From Camellia lanceoleosa (lineage: Eukaryota; Streptophyta; Magnoliopsida; Ericales; Theaceae): a stretch of 64,000 nt of DNA. Position numbers and translations under genes: made by a program. Shown here one piece after another: positions 33,317 through 46,300 of the stretch. The stretch is from NCBI GenBank assembly GCA_025200525.1, contig CM045768.1, positions 51,406,925 to 51,470,924 of the forward strand, read 5' to 3'. The notes beneath the pieces are model-generated. The model did not search any database, was not told the DNA's origin, and saw nothing but the letters and a program-made list of their open reading frames with translations. Positions within the stretch are counted from its first letter, which is position 1. Each line of letters opens with the position of its first letter.

Positions 33317-35296
33317 TTACCTTCCGCACTAATATACCCAATATCCGTGATATTAGTGGATCAAAGTTTTTCCCACGCCTTAGAACGTGCATGGTTTCCA
33401 ACAATACAACCGCTATTTATCATCTCATTAAACTCCCTTCAATCTTTTGAACACCTCCACCACCTTAGTATTCAACAGATTGGTACACTTTTTATGGCCG
33501 AATCAATTATTCTCTATTGATCGAAAGCACACGAAGAGTCATATGATGATGTTGTTCTTTCTCGAAGAACCTCCATGCATTACCTTTACCCACCCTTCTA
33601 TATTCAGTCATGGATGCCTTTGCAGATTATCAACCCTTGACTTCAACATATTGCCCTTAATCTTTCGATTCAAAACTTACAAATATGGACATGGAAAGGT
33701 CTTCTTCCGACTCATCCTCGACTACTTAACAAACTACTCTCAATCCTTTGATTCGTAGTTGCAATATGGACATGGGAAGTTTTCCTTCACAACCCTCTCG
33801 CATAGGATAAGGTCAGAACTTCTTCTTCTTTTGGGGCTTTGATCGACAACCGTCCAAACCCAAGGTTTGTGAGTTAAGGAACGAATCAACCATCACTTTG
33901 TTGAATTTATCGACCTTTAGAATTCCTTTCCTATGCGCCAAGTTCGCTGGTCTATCCTTACGCGCCTATTGACCACCGACGCAGCTTGGAGGAGAATCGC
34001 CATGGCATGGTATACATCTTCCATGTCTACAAAGACAAAGGCATGTTGTCTTACGCACGTAAGAGGCACAAGGATACAATCTATCATTTTTAGCTCAGAA
34101 GGCAAAGATTTGCTCTTCTGACTGGCTCGATTATATTAATGCCCTTATTCCTTCTGCCCTTGCTCCACCTCCTGAGATAGAAGCATCCATACCTTCTCTT
34201 CCGCCAAATCCTTGCTGGATAGAGAAACTGAGGCTTGTTCTTCCATGATCAGTCTTTCCACCTTACAAACCACCACCTTCCCTACTCCGCTAAGTTAAAA
34301 CAAGCTCAACTTTTGCTCGCCGCTTCCCACTTGCCCTTCAATGTTCTTGAGGACTAAGTCCCTCTTAAAAACTTTCGATGGGCTTGTGATATTCGAACTC
34401 GGGGTCATGTCTTCAATCCCCTCGCCCAAGCAGAGCTTCACATGTTTTTGGACCAACTTCCATTGCTTCTTCACCGGCATCGGACCTCTATAAACACCAC
34501 ACAATCTTTAGACCAACTTTCGTCCCTCCGAATTCATGCCCAATACGGGCGTAAAACTTTATTGAAGAATTTGATGATTTCAAGAATAAAGATTCTGCAT
34601 ACTGAGATGATTTGGATATAGACGAATTGGAACAAGGATTGAGAGAAACAACTTTCGAAATAAAGGCTGAAGAGCTCTTTTATGAAGTGAGAGCATATCA
34701 ACTCATGTAGCCACTGTTAGAAGAAATAGAGGACAGAATAAAGAAAGAACATAAATTCATTGATCATTGTTGGACTAAATTTCATGATCTTGTCATTTAT
34801 TCTATTCCCTATTTTTATGAGCTTGAGTTTGTACCCAAAAATGGCCATTCGATGTAACTGTTTTTGCTTTAATACCACTAAGACTTCTCTTTATGGTTTG
34901 ATCTTGTCTCCATTTGTCTTTAAAAGCAATTTCAGAGCTTTGAACTGAACAATCTTTTCCTTCGAACCTGGATTCAATCGTTTTAAATGAATATTAACAA
35001 AACGACCAAGAATTTCCAATTTATGGAATGCAGCAGATAGTTTTTGTTGTTTTTTCCATTTAGGATCCATGCTTCGAATTTAACAAACTTACTCTTCAAA
35101 ACTTGTTTCAATCACAACCAACATATGGTCAATGATTTATTATGATCAATCAGTTTTAAATTGATCTTTTTGTCTTGGACAATGTTCATACTTTCAAAAA
35201 TACTAAGCTCCTTTTGAGGGCTGAACTTTTTTAGTTTAAAAAGACAACTTTTCTGAATAGATATAAACCGACTATTGGTTTTGATGTTTCGAATGC
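33317..35296. other. Unassigned internal region of the Tat element next to the 3' LTR
   Basis: Frames on both strands are short. On the - strand two related segments about 80 bp apart (33668-33705 and 33750-33785) read as FPCPYC-like Cys-containing motifs. Farther along, a frame reads VRQHAFVFVDMEDVYHAM (33917-34105). On the + strand 34575-34850 gives a Glu-rich, coil-like segment (DDLDIDELEQGLRETTFEIK) resembling the tail of a PMD-type extra gene. I could not assign a family. It may be a degraded second extra gene or captured host sequence. Confidence 0.4.
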
Positions 35297-35940
35297 CAAT
35301 TTCCATTCCTAAGGGATTTCTAGTTTTACTTTAAAGAACATCACTTTCAATAAGAAACCTAAAACAGGTCTTTAATCCCTCTGAAGTAAACAAATACTTG
35401 AGCATTCTTGCATCCATTGGGTATAATGTTCAAGCCGCTTCTTAGTTTCAAGCCGTTGTTATTGGACTTTAGCGCCAAAATCTGGTGTGTTATGTTTTGA
35501 ACACTAATTTCCATCCTCCCGTAGTCTCAAATTTCACTTCGAAGGACATTACTTTCACTAAGAAACCTAAGATAGGTCTTTTAATCCCCTTCGAAGTAAA
35601 TCAAATACTTGAGTATTCTTATTTTTTAAGTACGAAAATGTGCTTCGAAGCCGGCTTCTTAGTTTTGAAGCCGTTGTTATTGGACTTCTAGCGTCAAAAT
35701 CTGGTGTGTTATGTTTTGAACACCAATTCCCATCCTCACAGAGTCTCAAGTTTCATTTCGAAGGACATTACTTTCACTAAGAAACCTAAGATAGGTCTTT
35801 TAATCCCTTCAAGTAAATCAAATACTTGAGTATTCTTACTTTTTAAGTATAGAAATGTAGCCAAACCCACTTCTTTGTTTCAAGTCGTTGTTTTTGGTTT
35901 TTACGCCAAAACTGCTCAAGCCAAATATTTTACTGGTTAG
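35297..35940. repeat. Tandem repeat of about 215 bp, three units, in the Tat 3' region
   Basis: Units start near 35297, 35506 and 35725 with AATTTCCAT-type sequence. Each continues through GGACATTACTTTCACTAAGAAACC and AAATACTTGAGTATTC to a GCGCCAAAATCTGGTGTG-like end. Unit 1 is more diverged. The third unit leads into the antisense PMD promoter, and copy A begins inside the matching unit. Tandem repeats in the 3' untranslated region are a known feature of Tat/Ogre elements and a source of satellites. Confidence 0.85.
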
Positions 35941-36033
35941 CCTCAAAGATCTGGTGTGTTTTTCCTCCAAATACTATCAATATTTGAATGAAACTCTTCA
36001 TATTCGTATTTTTAGTGCTTAACTAACCAAGCA

Positions 36034-36042
36034 TTTATATAT
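36034..36042 (+). promoter_or_regulatory. TATA box for the antisense PMD gene (copy B)
   Basis: The same TTTATATAT box as at 299-307, about 150 bp before the ATG at 36183. Confidence 0.55.
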
Positions 36043-36182
36043 CCCCAAACACAAAGGCTTTTGAGACCCTTTTATTTCATATTCAAATCATTTGCTCGCT
36101 CAACACACAAACCCTTTTACCTCGCCGATCTTCCACTTCTCTACTTCCTTTCTCACCTTCACCTTCGAACGCCAGACTATCA

Positions 36183-39100
36183 ATGGCTTCTTCTTCTGTT
36201 AGTCGAGAGCGTGCGAGCCCATCTCAGAACCTCAAGAGGATCATTGATGCGCATGTGAGAAGTACAAAGTCGGGAGAAAAGCGCTATCGATGGATGAATC
36301 TTCGCCCTCGTCCGCCATGTGCAAAGAAGACTACATGCTTGGGCCCATATTCAAGGAGATCCTCATCGAGCTCCCATTTTATATTCTCGCTTTGGAAAAC
36401 CAATGTCTTCTTTACGAAGGTGGTCTTGACCGAGGAATCGAGGATAAACCGCCCCACCGATGCCGCCCACTTGAGACCGAGTAGCAAGAATGGTATGACC
36501 TGTCGCCCTCGCTAGAACTCGACCTTCAAGAGCTCGCTTTCTCGATGCTCTCCGACTATCCAGGTAACTATCTCAGAGGACCCTTTCCTAATTCCTCGCC
36601 TTGTGTTTTTGGAATCCTATCTTTAATTTCTTTCAATTTAGATGTGGGATGATGGCCCCTACGTTTTGACATTTGCCATCTACTAGATTATCCCCAATTA
36701 GTACCCTTTGGACCAGATTTCCCTGACGTAGCAGTCCCTTTCTCCCTCCCCTTTCTTAACTCATCTTATACTGATTTTGCTAAGGCTGAGAATAAAAGAG
36801 AGGGCTTTGTGACTGATAGGGAATTCTTTTCTTTCTTATTGTATTGGCTTTGCAAATTCCTCTTCTGACTCTCCTCTCGTGAGAATCATGCCCGAATTTG
36901 CCCCTTCTTGCCAAAGCCTTCGCTTTTTAGTAAAGGGTGGCCTTAGCCCCATATGTTCTAGGCCATGTATATAGAGTCTGTTCCCTCTTCTGTGAGAAAC
37001 CCTTAGATGCTAACCAAGGGGGGCCATTCTGGATCCTTCAGCTTTGGCTTTTTGCCTATTTTACCGAGTTACAATCGAAATGCCTTAAATTTTCTGAACC
37101 AAACCCTTCTACTCATGGCATAAGGCTAGCCAATGCTTCACTTTATCCCTCCACTTTTGCTTTTTACTTCTTTCTTCCACCAACTTCTAGCTTCCTTCCT
37201 ACTTTCCGCTTCCGCCCCTTCAACCCACCATTGGTCCGTCTTGGTTGAGGAATTTCCTAAGTGATGTGTCCACGCCTCACCGCCACAAAGATATATGGGC
37301 TTCAATTTCGATCCCTAGAGAGTTATTTATTGGGACCTTGAACCCCAAAGCCTACAAATGCAAAGTTGAGCCGTATTGTCTCGCTTCAACTGCTAGACAA
37401 TTTGGTTTCACACAAGGGGTCCCAATACCTCTCTCAGCAATACCAATCCGAGTCTCACTAAGAGGGATCCGAAGTTCTGAGGTCCAAAGCTAGAAGAGGC
37501 AACTTCTAAATTTATAGATGACTTGGTCAATTTCGAGTATACCCTTTCCTTCCTCAGAGACCTTGTTGAAGAGGTACAGAATCGTGGGTGACCAACATGG
37601 AAGTATACTTAGCCATTTCTCCTCGAACCTACTAATGGTATTGATCCGCCCAAGCCCAAAGGAGCCGAATCACATTTCTTCCATCAAGCTTGCAAGTGCT
37701 CAAGGCTCATTCCGCCGCCTCAACTCCTCCTAGAGTCACTGGCCAGCCAAGAGAGGTATACACCTTTGTTTCTTTTCCTTTGGCCTTCTCTATAATGGTT
37801 GAGTCTCATCTCTAGTTCTTCTTTGTGAAGGTAGCCCACAACAAAAGAAAAGGAGATCTGAGCTTGAAAAGAAAACAAATTGCAAAAGGTAAAAGAAGAA
37901 GAAACAGATCAAGAGCATAAGTCACCCTTAATAAGAAGGAAAAGAGTGATCGTCTCTATTTCTGACTTAGTCCAAGATGAGACAACTGCCAGAGAGGTAG
38001 AAGAGGAGCTCATCTCTACAGAATCTAGATCCCAGATTGAAGAAGTTAAGAAGGAAATTGAGAAGGAGCAGACAAAACCAATACAGAGAAGAAAGAAAAG
38101 AAAGATGACTATCTCTCCTTCTGATTTCACAGAAGACTCCAATTCCAAGACAATTGCCATGGCAATAGAAACGAGAAAAAAAGTGACTGCTTCTGCTACT
38201 AACTTGGTTGAAGATACTATCCATAAGGCAGCTGCTAAGGCAGTAGAACAAGAACATTCTAAGGCCATAATTGTCTTCAAGAGGGCTGAGAAGATACTAA
38301 GAACAACAATTTTTGAGAGATAAAGCTGCTGCTGCTAATGCATTACAAAGGGAAACTGCAAAAAGGCAACAAACTGCCGAACATTACTCCCTTCGTAGCT
38401 CTCACATCACTGCCAACATTTATGAAACAAGTAATTTCTTTCATGCTTCTACTGTTTTTCTTTATCAAATTTTGACATTGAAGCTTGACCTTACGTTTCT
38501 TCCTTTATGCATCAACAACTACTGAGGCTATACTTCCAATGAGGACTCCCTCAATTTCAGTTGAGGTTGATCAGATGCAAAATGTGAAGGCCATTCAGAT
38601 AATACTTCCACTTCCTAGGCCCACATTCCATGTACACCCTTTGAGTCCTAGCATTCCTCAGAACTCTTTCTTTTGGTCTAACTCCATATCTTTCCTATCC
38701 GACCTTCGACTGCCTCAATTTACTTCTCATTCGCCCCGCTTCTTCCTTCTCCTTCTAAGGAAATTACCTCTTCTTTGAAGGTATCTCGATTCCCCAATTA
38801 AGGGTGCTAGTAGTTCTCCAACTCATGGTTCATTACCTTGCCTACTTCCAACCTCTTCACTTGATTCATTAGTGGCTAAGACCATAGAGATCGCCAAAGA
38901 TGCACCATCCATTTCTCCTATCCCTATGCAATTTTTATGCCTTCCACCACAACTCTCTCAAGACCTCATGTCTACGGACGAGGTAGACATCTTCGGCCAA
39001 GCTAGCCACCTTCGATATGCTTTCTACCTCTCCAATAACCAATTTTGAAGTCGAGCCATTAGTTTTGGCCGACTTGCTACAAATTCTTGAAAGCTCTCCT

Positions 39101-39650
39101 TCCTCCAAAGAAGCCTCCCGCACCTCTAATGGGTTTAGACACCGCTGAACTATTAATCTCTTTCGAGGTTCCTTCGAGGCTTTGCAAAGGCCTATAATAA
39201 GAGATGGGTTCCTCCAAGGTCAGAAAGTTGTCAACAGCATAGATGTCTCAAGTCACTTATCCCAGGCAGCAGCTATACATTAACATTTGCCATGCTGCCA
39301 AAGCTGCGGAGAAGAAATTGGCTAGAGACTAGAGTTTTGTTTCCCAAGTACATACTGAAGTCTCAGAGCTCAAGGAACAACACTCCTCTGCCTTTCACTT
39401 TCGAGTTCAACTGCTGGAGAAGAAAGTTCAACTTGAAGAGGAGCTATCTGCAGTGAACCAGGCCTTAGTCCGAACTGATACCAAACTGCAAATCACCAAC
39501 CGAGGACTGGCCAATCGGAAAAAAGAAATGGCTACAACTATTCAACTATTTTCATCTCTTAGCAAGAGGAAATCTGTTGTAAAAGAACAATTAAGACATT
39601 GTAATAATTTTTGGGCCAATTTGTGGCAAAATGTACTTAACTCTTTATGA
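36183..39650 (+). pseudogene. Antisense PMD gene of the Tat element (copy B)
   Basis: This is the counterpart of 456-4015. It starts MASSSVSRERASPS, has PMD segments in 36600-37700, an intron equivalent near 37755-37830, the Lys/Glu coil 37880-38323 and a C-terminal coil ending at the TGA at 39650. It is broken into many short frames, mainly by one- to three-base losses in 35800-37850 and 38640-39240. The corresponding copy A sequence reads open through most of these, so the losses are probably not ancient. One nonsense codon of copy A (TAG near 3824) is CAG here, in the NQALVRTD segment. PMD function in the element is unknown. Confidence 0.75.
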
Positions 39651-39798
39651 AAAACAAATCCTTGTCCATCATCTGAGTACTCTTGTGTTCTTTTGCTTGA
39701 CATTTATTCTACTCCTTGTATTTCCCAAATGGTTGGAAAATAAGGCTTCAAATATCTGCCATTGATCTTTTTGGGATGTATGTATCCATTCAAATTTC

Positions 39799-40891
39799 TC
39801 AAATGGTATGCCCCAAAAGGTAGGACTCTATGAATTTGATATGGTCCTTCCCAGTTAGGTTACCATTTTTACCAAACTTATGGCTTTTAATTCCTATTGG
39901 GAGTATTGTCTTCCATACCAAATCACCTTCATCAAAGCCAATGTATTTGACCTTCTTATTGTAATTTTTGGCTGCTTTCTTCTTTTGCAAGAGAATGGTG
40001 TTTAATGCCGCACTGGCTTCATCTATGCCTTCTAATTCCAAGCACATACTCTGATGGTATTGCTCAGGATTTAGCTGGTCTTGGCATCTTACCCTCAAAG
40101 ATTTAACATTAATTTCCACAGGTAACACTGCATCATGCCCATACACTAAGGCATAAGGAGTAACTCCTGTGCTTGACCTTGGGGAAGTTCTCAGAAACCC
40201 ATAACACATCCAACAATAAGTTATGCTAATCCTCGAGATTGTCCTCCACAATCTTTTGTATTCCTTTTTCAAGGATTTATTGATGATTCAAACTTGACCA
40301 TTGGCTTGTGCATAATATGGGGTGAAATTAACGAGACTAATTCCAAATTCGCCACAAAGGACTTCACCATCTTCCCATCGAACACATTCCATTATCCACG
40401 CTTATAGTTTGTGGGATGCCAAATCTATGGATTAGATCCTTAATAAATCCAATAACCTCACCGTCTGCCTACTTTGTATGGCTTAGCTTCACCCACTTAG
40501 TGAAGTAATCAAGGCCACTAGAATGAAACAATGATGCTTCAAGAAGGTGGGTGTATTTTCCCATCATATCCATGGCCCATCCTCCTAATGGCCAAGGCTT
40601 CATTATCGCATGTAGGTCGCTTATGGGCACATGCCTTATTGTGCCATGCTTTTGGCATGCCTGGCAACCCTTAGCATACTCTATGTAGTCTTTAAGGATA
40701 GTTGGCCAATAGTAGGAATGCCTTCGAAGCAACCATCTCATCTTCACACCAGGCTGATGAGCACCACAAATGCCTTCATGAACCTCACCATAGTCATAAT
40801 GCTTCTTTAGGCCTAAACATTCCAAAGAATATAGCCATCTCCGCCTTTTGTATAGAACATTACCATATATCATATATTGCATAGATCGCAT
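39799..40891 (-). pseudogene. Integrase domain of pol (copy B)
   Basis: The zinc-binding and first core part is at 40469-40891 (HEGICGAHQPG, GCQACQKHG, WAMDMMGK) and the C-terminal part at 39799-40272 (TSPRSSTGVTPYALVYG, GDLVWK). The middle, including the second Asp and the Glu of the DDE triad, is shifted in frame by small indels around 40260-40500. Copy A is open here. Confidence 0.88.
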
Positions 40892-41024
40892 TTAATTTTC
40901 CTCCGGCCTTCGAAGATGGACCAGCCAAGTACTGCATTATTAGATGCCTCCAATCTTGTTATTGCAAGTCATTATGATTGACTTCCAAAACCACATTCCT
41001 TTTATTCAAAGGTGGTATCAATTT

Positions 41025-41450
41025 CTAATATGTTGTTTGGCTTATGTTCCTTTGGGCATTATCCCTTCTCTTGAAGTTCGAAGCTTTCTGAGCCACATCA
41101 TTAGCTCTATTATTCAAGAATCTTGGAACATGAGTTACATCTGCTACTTGAAATTGAGAAAGCAAATGTAATGCAACAACATAGTATGGTAAAATGCTTA
41201 TGCTTTGACACTTGAAAATCCCTTTCACTTGGTTAACCACCAATTAAGAATCTCCAAATATGTCAACTGCATGAACTTGTAATCCAATAAGAATTTCTAG
41301 TCCCACTATTAAGGCTTCATATTCAGCTTGGTTATTAGAACAGGTAGCTTCATCCACTCTGGAACCCTATGTGGTCCCTACTCCTTGTGGAGACCTAATC
41401 ACAATACCAATTCCAGTTAAGCTATTGGCTTTCGACCCATCGAACCACAT
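41025..41450 (-). pseudogene. Second RNase H domain of pol (copy B)
   Basis: Same domain as 5407-5832. A C-to-T change turns the Gln of the GDSQLV motif into TAA near 41244, leaving an open stretch only after it (VVNQVKGIFKCQS onward). Confidence 0.88.
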
Positions 41451-41466
41451 CTATCATGGCTCAACA

Positions 41467-41955
41467 CTAGCTAGTTCCATTATCTCTTGGCTCTCTGTTT
41501 GAGATGGATGGTTTACCAGAAAATTGGCTAAAACTTGCCCTTTTAGGGACATATTCTAGATGAAATTCTGATAAGGCTAGTATCCACTTGCCAATTCTTT
41601 CCCTCAACATAGGTCTAGATAACATGTACTTAACCAAATCTGTGGTTGCAATTACCAAGACAGTTGTAGGTAAAAGATAGTATCTTAATTTCATTGCAGT
41701 AAAATACAAAGCAAGACATAGCTTTTCAATAGCTGAATATTTACATTCACAAGAATTTAAAAACCTACTAAGGTAATAAACAGCTTGCTTCTTGTCTTCT
41801 TCATTATCTTGGGCCAAGAAAGCTCCCAATGAATCTTCTGCTACAACTATGTACAACTTCAAGGGCTTGTCACCCTTTGGTGGCATCAGCACTGGAGGGT
41901 TAGCCAAGTAGGCTTTAATACCTTCGAAAGCAATTGGATGCTCTGCTGTCCACAC
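41467..41955 (-). CDS. RT-linked RNase H domain of pol (copy B)
   Basis: The 162-codon frame is nearly identical to 5849-6337. One visible change is Leu to Pro in the LMPLKGDK segment. It keeps the YLSRFL, SAIEKLCLALYF and KWILALSEFHLEYVPKRA motifs and breaks at the same place as copy A. Confidence 0.9.
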   Translation of the reverse strand: MWTAEHPIAFEGIKAYLANPPVLMPPKGDKPLKLYIVVAEDSLGAFLAQDNEEDKKQAVYYLSRFLNSCECKYSAIEKLCLALYFTAMKLRYYLLPTTVLVIATTDLVKYMLSRPMLRERIGKWILALSEFHLEYVPKRASFSQFSGKPSISNREPRDNGTS

Positions 41956-41972
41956 AAATTCCTCTTCATCTT

Positions 41973-43080
41973 TCAGCTTGATGGAGGTCTGGCTTCAATG
42001 ATGGCTTTGGCTTTATTCTGGTCTATCTGTATTCCTTTCTTGTGTACCACATAGCCCAAGAAGTTTCCAGATGATACGCCAAAAGCATACTTAAGAGGAT
42101 TGAGCTTCAATTTGAACTTTCTCATTCTTTCAAAGGCTGTTTCTAAGTGAAACAGATGCTCCTCCATGGATTGGGATTTAACTACAATGTCATCAATATA
42201 ACACTCTAAATACCCTCCAATGAGGTCATGAAAGATAGTGTTCATAGCCCTATGATATGTAACCCCAGCATTCTTTAGGCCAAATGGCATTTTAACCCAT
42301 TCGAAGGTCCCAATATTCCCAGGACATCTGAATATTGTCTTGTGAACATCCTCCTCTGCAATGTAGATTTGGTTATAACTAGATAGCCCATCCATCATTG
42401 ATAAAATTCGATGCCCTGCTTAACTGTCTACCAACAAGTCTACTATAGGCATAGGATACTCATCTTTTGGAGTTGCTAGATTCAAGTTTCTGAAATCAAT
42501 GCATACCCTCATTTTACCATTCTTTTTTACCACATGCACAATATTGGATAGCCAGTCAACATACCTGGCTGTCCTAATAAAGCCTGCCTTGAGTAGTCTA
42601 AGGATCTTTTCCTTAACTTTCTGAATCACTTCTAGACTCATTCTTCTTGGCTTTTGCTTGTATGGCTTGAAATTAGGCCTCATAGGGAGCCTATGTTCTA
42701 CTAATGATCTTTTCAATCCTGGTAATTCATTATAAGACCATGTAAAGCAATCTTTATACTTCTTCAAAATAACCAACAACTGGTTCCTGTCCAGAGCATT
42801 CAAACAAGCACTTACATAGGTGGGCTGTTGTATAGAACCTTCCCCTAAATTTACTTCTTCTAAGGGGTCTAGAATCTGATAACTTACTGAAGCTTCTTCT
42901 TTGATCTCCTCTGGCTTCGAAGCAATTTCCTTACTTTGTTCTGCTTCCCGTGCTCTTTAATTCACCATCCTTACCCTCCTCCTCATAAACAAAATCTGTC
43001 CATAAGGCCTCTTCCTCCTGTATCTCCTGGACTTTTGTTTCAATGTCCAATGCATAAAACTCGCTCTGTCGCTTGCATCC
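41973..43080 (-). pseudogene. Reverse transcriptase domain of pol (copy B)
   Basis: The palm part 41973-42398 (NQIYIAEEDVHKTIFRCPGN, MPFGLKNAG, CYIDDIVVKS) and the fingers part 42420-42803 (MRVCIDFRNLN) are separated by the same TAA as in copy A. The RCPGN motif here matches the family consensus, whereas copy A has RCLGN. The upstream linker is disturbed by indels near 42945 and 43065. Confidence 0.9.
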
Positions 43081-43346
43081 AATTATCATGGCTTTCTCTT
43101 GCTCTCAGATTTCTAGACTATTGACTTTACGTCCAATACTGAGAATTCAATTAGAGCCAAAGACTTGGCTTCTTGTGTTTCATTTCTTTGCCAAAAACCA
43201 GGCATCATTGTCACCCTTAACGACAACCTTCTCATCAGCACTCTCCTGGACTAAGTGCTTCGGGTGTGTCACTTCCTCATCAGCCGTCACTTTAGCTAAG
43301 CCATCAAGTTTCCTCAGTATACTGAGTGGTGTCACTCCCTCAATAT

Positions 43347-46300
43347 TAGGGATGTCCGCGGTTCGATTTAGGACGGTTTGCGGTTCGGTTTAGACCCGTC
43401 CGCATCTATGCGGTTTGGGAAAAAATCAACCCGCAACCGCCCGCAATGCGGTTTGCGGTTTGTGCGGATAGGGTTCGCAGTTGTGCGGGCGGTTGCGGGC
43501 GGTTTACAAATTGAACTTTTTTTCCAAAAAATTATTTTTAAACATTTTTTTTCTCCCATTTTGTCAATCTTTATTTTAGACATTTTTTCTCATATTTTCT
43601 AAAATGCTCCAACATTAATAATTAATGAACTAAAACTTATAAAAAAAACTTATAAAATAAAAAAATACAACAAATTCAATTCGTAACATAAACAAATCAT
43701 TCAAAATCGACATTCTATCATTAACTTGCATTCATCATCCTATCCTACATTCATTATTCATAATCCAAATAAAAAAATCCTATATTAAAAATTCAACATT
43801 CATTATTCCTAACCTCCAAAAAAAAAAAAAGAGTAATTCTTCATTAACTTACATTCATCCAAAATGCAAAAAAAAAAAATCATTAAGTTACATTCATCCA
43901 AAACCAAAACGCAATTAAAAAAAAAAAATTTGTTGTCAAACTTAAACTTCATTCAATACAAACCCATGAAATAAAATTAAAACACTTCTAAGATATCAAA
44001 CTTCATCTTCATGAATCACATCCAATTCAACTTTCGCAAATTCCAGTTCTAATTCAATGCATTTGGTTGATGAACCCTACACAAACAAATTAAAAAAATA
44101 TAAACTTTAATCTTCAATTATAGATAGTAAGATATGAAAAAATAAACAAATGTCTATATATTGCATTTGCATCTCAATATAGTAAGAAAATGTGTTGATA
44201 TGAAAAAATTACCAATGAGCTAATGGATATTAGACATCAATTATAGCATCAATATTATAGGTTGAAGTTGAAAATTACAAACAGATTCTATAATCAATTG
44301 GTAGTTTATCCATTTTTTTAATTTAAATTATGACTTATGACAATTATAGTAATCAAATCCATAAATGCCATAACTTACATATAATAATGGTACTGCAAAC
44401 TTAACCAACCCGACAACATTTGTTTATATGCCAACTTATGGAACTTTTTTCATTGTCAACTTGCTAATATAATACTACATTGTTTTGCAATACAATATGG
44501 TAAAAACATAAATAAATCAATAAAATTCATGCATTGCCAAGAATGAACAGTAGTAGAATATTGCAGGACTGTGAATTGTGCATAAAATATCCCTTCAAGA
44601 ACTTGGATTTATTCTTGCATGACCAAGTTCAACTATCAGAAACAAGTAATTATTATGAAGTATTTCACAAATTCATAGGCTAATGAAGAAATCTGGGGCA
44701 GATGGTCAAGCCAATGACTAAACAAGAAGGTATCAAATGGAAGGATTGTATGTACTAACTCTCATTTGATCAAGTCAACATAAGGAAAACTATATGGTTC
44801 AAGCAAGTTCCTAATATCAGTTATAGTGACAGGTTTTAAGTAGTAGGGGTCATTACTTGGCAATGCATGTGTTACCTTACCCTTTAAGTTTTGTTAAACA
44901 GGATGCATACAAGTTTGTCCTCAATAACAATATAAAGGAAATTTAAGCAAGAGATCCAAACAACAAAGACAAGATTTTTGTCAATGAAACACTCGGATCC
45001 AATAATAGCAGCATAATCTATGCAATGCAATGTCCACAAGATAATATAAAGCATGGACCAAGCTTTGGACCTCACAAGGATTAAGAATCAAGGACTTTAT
45101 TTTTTGTTCCAAGAGATGGTGTTGAACAATATAATGATGGGGTCAGTTGTTTATCTATGAGTCATATAGTCATATTCTTATGGGACTTTATTTATTTTTT
45201 TTATTTAGTTTTTTCAACCACAAACCAAGTTTATATCATTTTTTGTATCCAATATCATTTTTTTTTTCATGTTTGCCTTTTTAGGTTTCTTTGATTGGAG
45301 TGAATTTAGTTTGATCCAAATACCTAGATTTATCAATGTTGTTTCTTCACCATCAGAAGATTGTAATAATATATATTTTAAATTATGTGAGTATTCAATT
45401 TAGAAGAGGGGTTTTACTTTTTAACTTTTTTTATTGTGTTGTTTCTCTCTTTTTCTCCTTTAATCTCTTGCCTTTTCTCCTTTCTTTCTTCTTTTTTTAT
45501 TTTTATTTTTTATTTGTCTTGTGGTCCAAGTGTATTAGGATTTTATTTGTGTACTTCTGATCCATATTCATGTTCATCCTTTCTTTTATTTGTATGCAAT
45601 TAAATATGACTTTTCTTTCTGGGGGAAAAAAAGGCACTCGTAAGTCATTAAAACAATTCTTGTTATGACTTAACTTTTATTTTGAATCCTCTTTTCCCAA
45701 TTGTAATAATGGAAGAGAAATAATCTAAGGACAAAGCGTAATCGATCTAATTTGTATAATTAACATTGAAGCACAAAGACAACACATTTGATTTACTTTT
45801 AAGTAAAACGAAAAAACATCATAAAATTCCATAGAAGTTAAAAAATCAGACAGATTCAAACAAACACATTCAAACAAACACATTCAAATAGACAGATTCA
45901 AAAAATCAGATCCCAGCAGATCTATTTTGGTCCACCAAAAATCAAATCTGTTTTGGTCCACAAAAAATAAGATCTGTTCGCCCACAAAAATCGAGAGAGA
46001 TCACTGTGAAAAAGATCGGCCAGGCGATGATGAAAAAATCAAAGATCACCTACTGAGTAGATCTACTGTAATGAAAAAAATCAGATCATTGTTCATCCAC
46101 AATAATCAACGATCGAGAGAGAGAGAGAGAGTTCACCGTGAAGCAGATCGGATGTGCGATGCTAGATCGAGATGAAAAAATCGAAATGAAAAATCAATGA
46201 AGTTGTTCATCCACAAGAAATAAACGATCGGGAGAGAAAGAGAGATTGAGAGAGAGAGTTCACCTATGAATGAAGTAGATCGGTCATGCGATGAAGTAGA

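Noticed and set aside
33317..33330. Polypurine tract next to the 3' LTR
   Set aside because: Only a short, mixed purine stretch is present; it is too weak to annotate as a functional tract.
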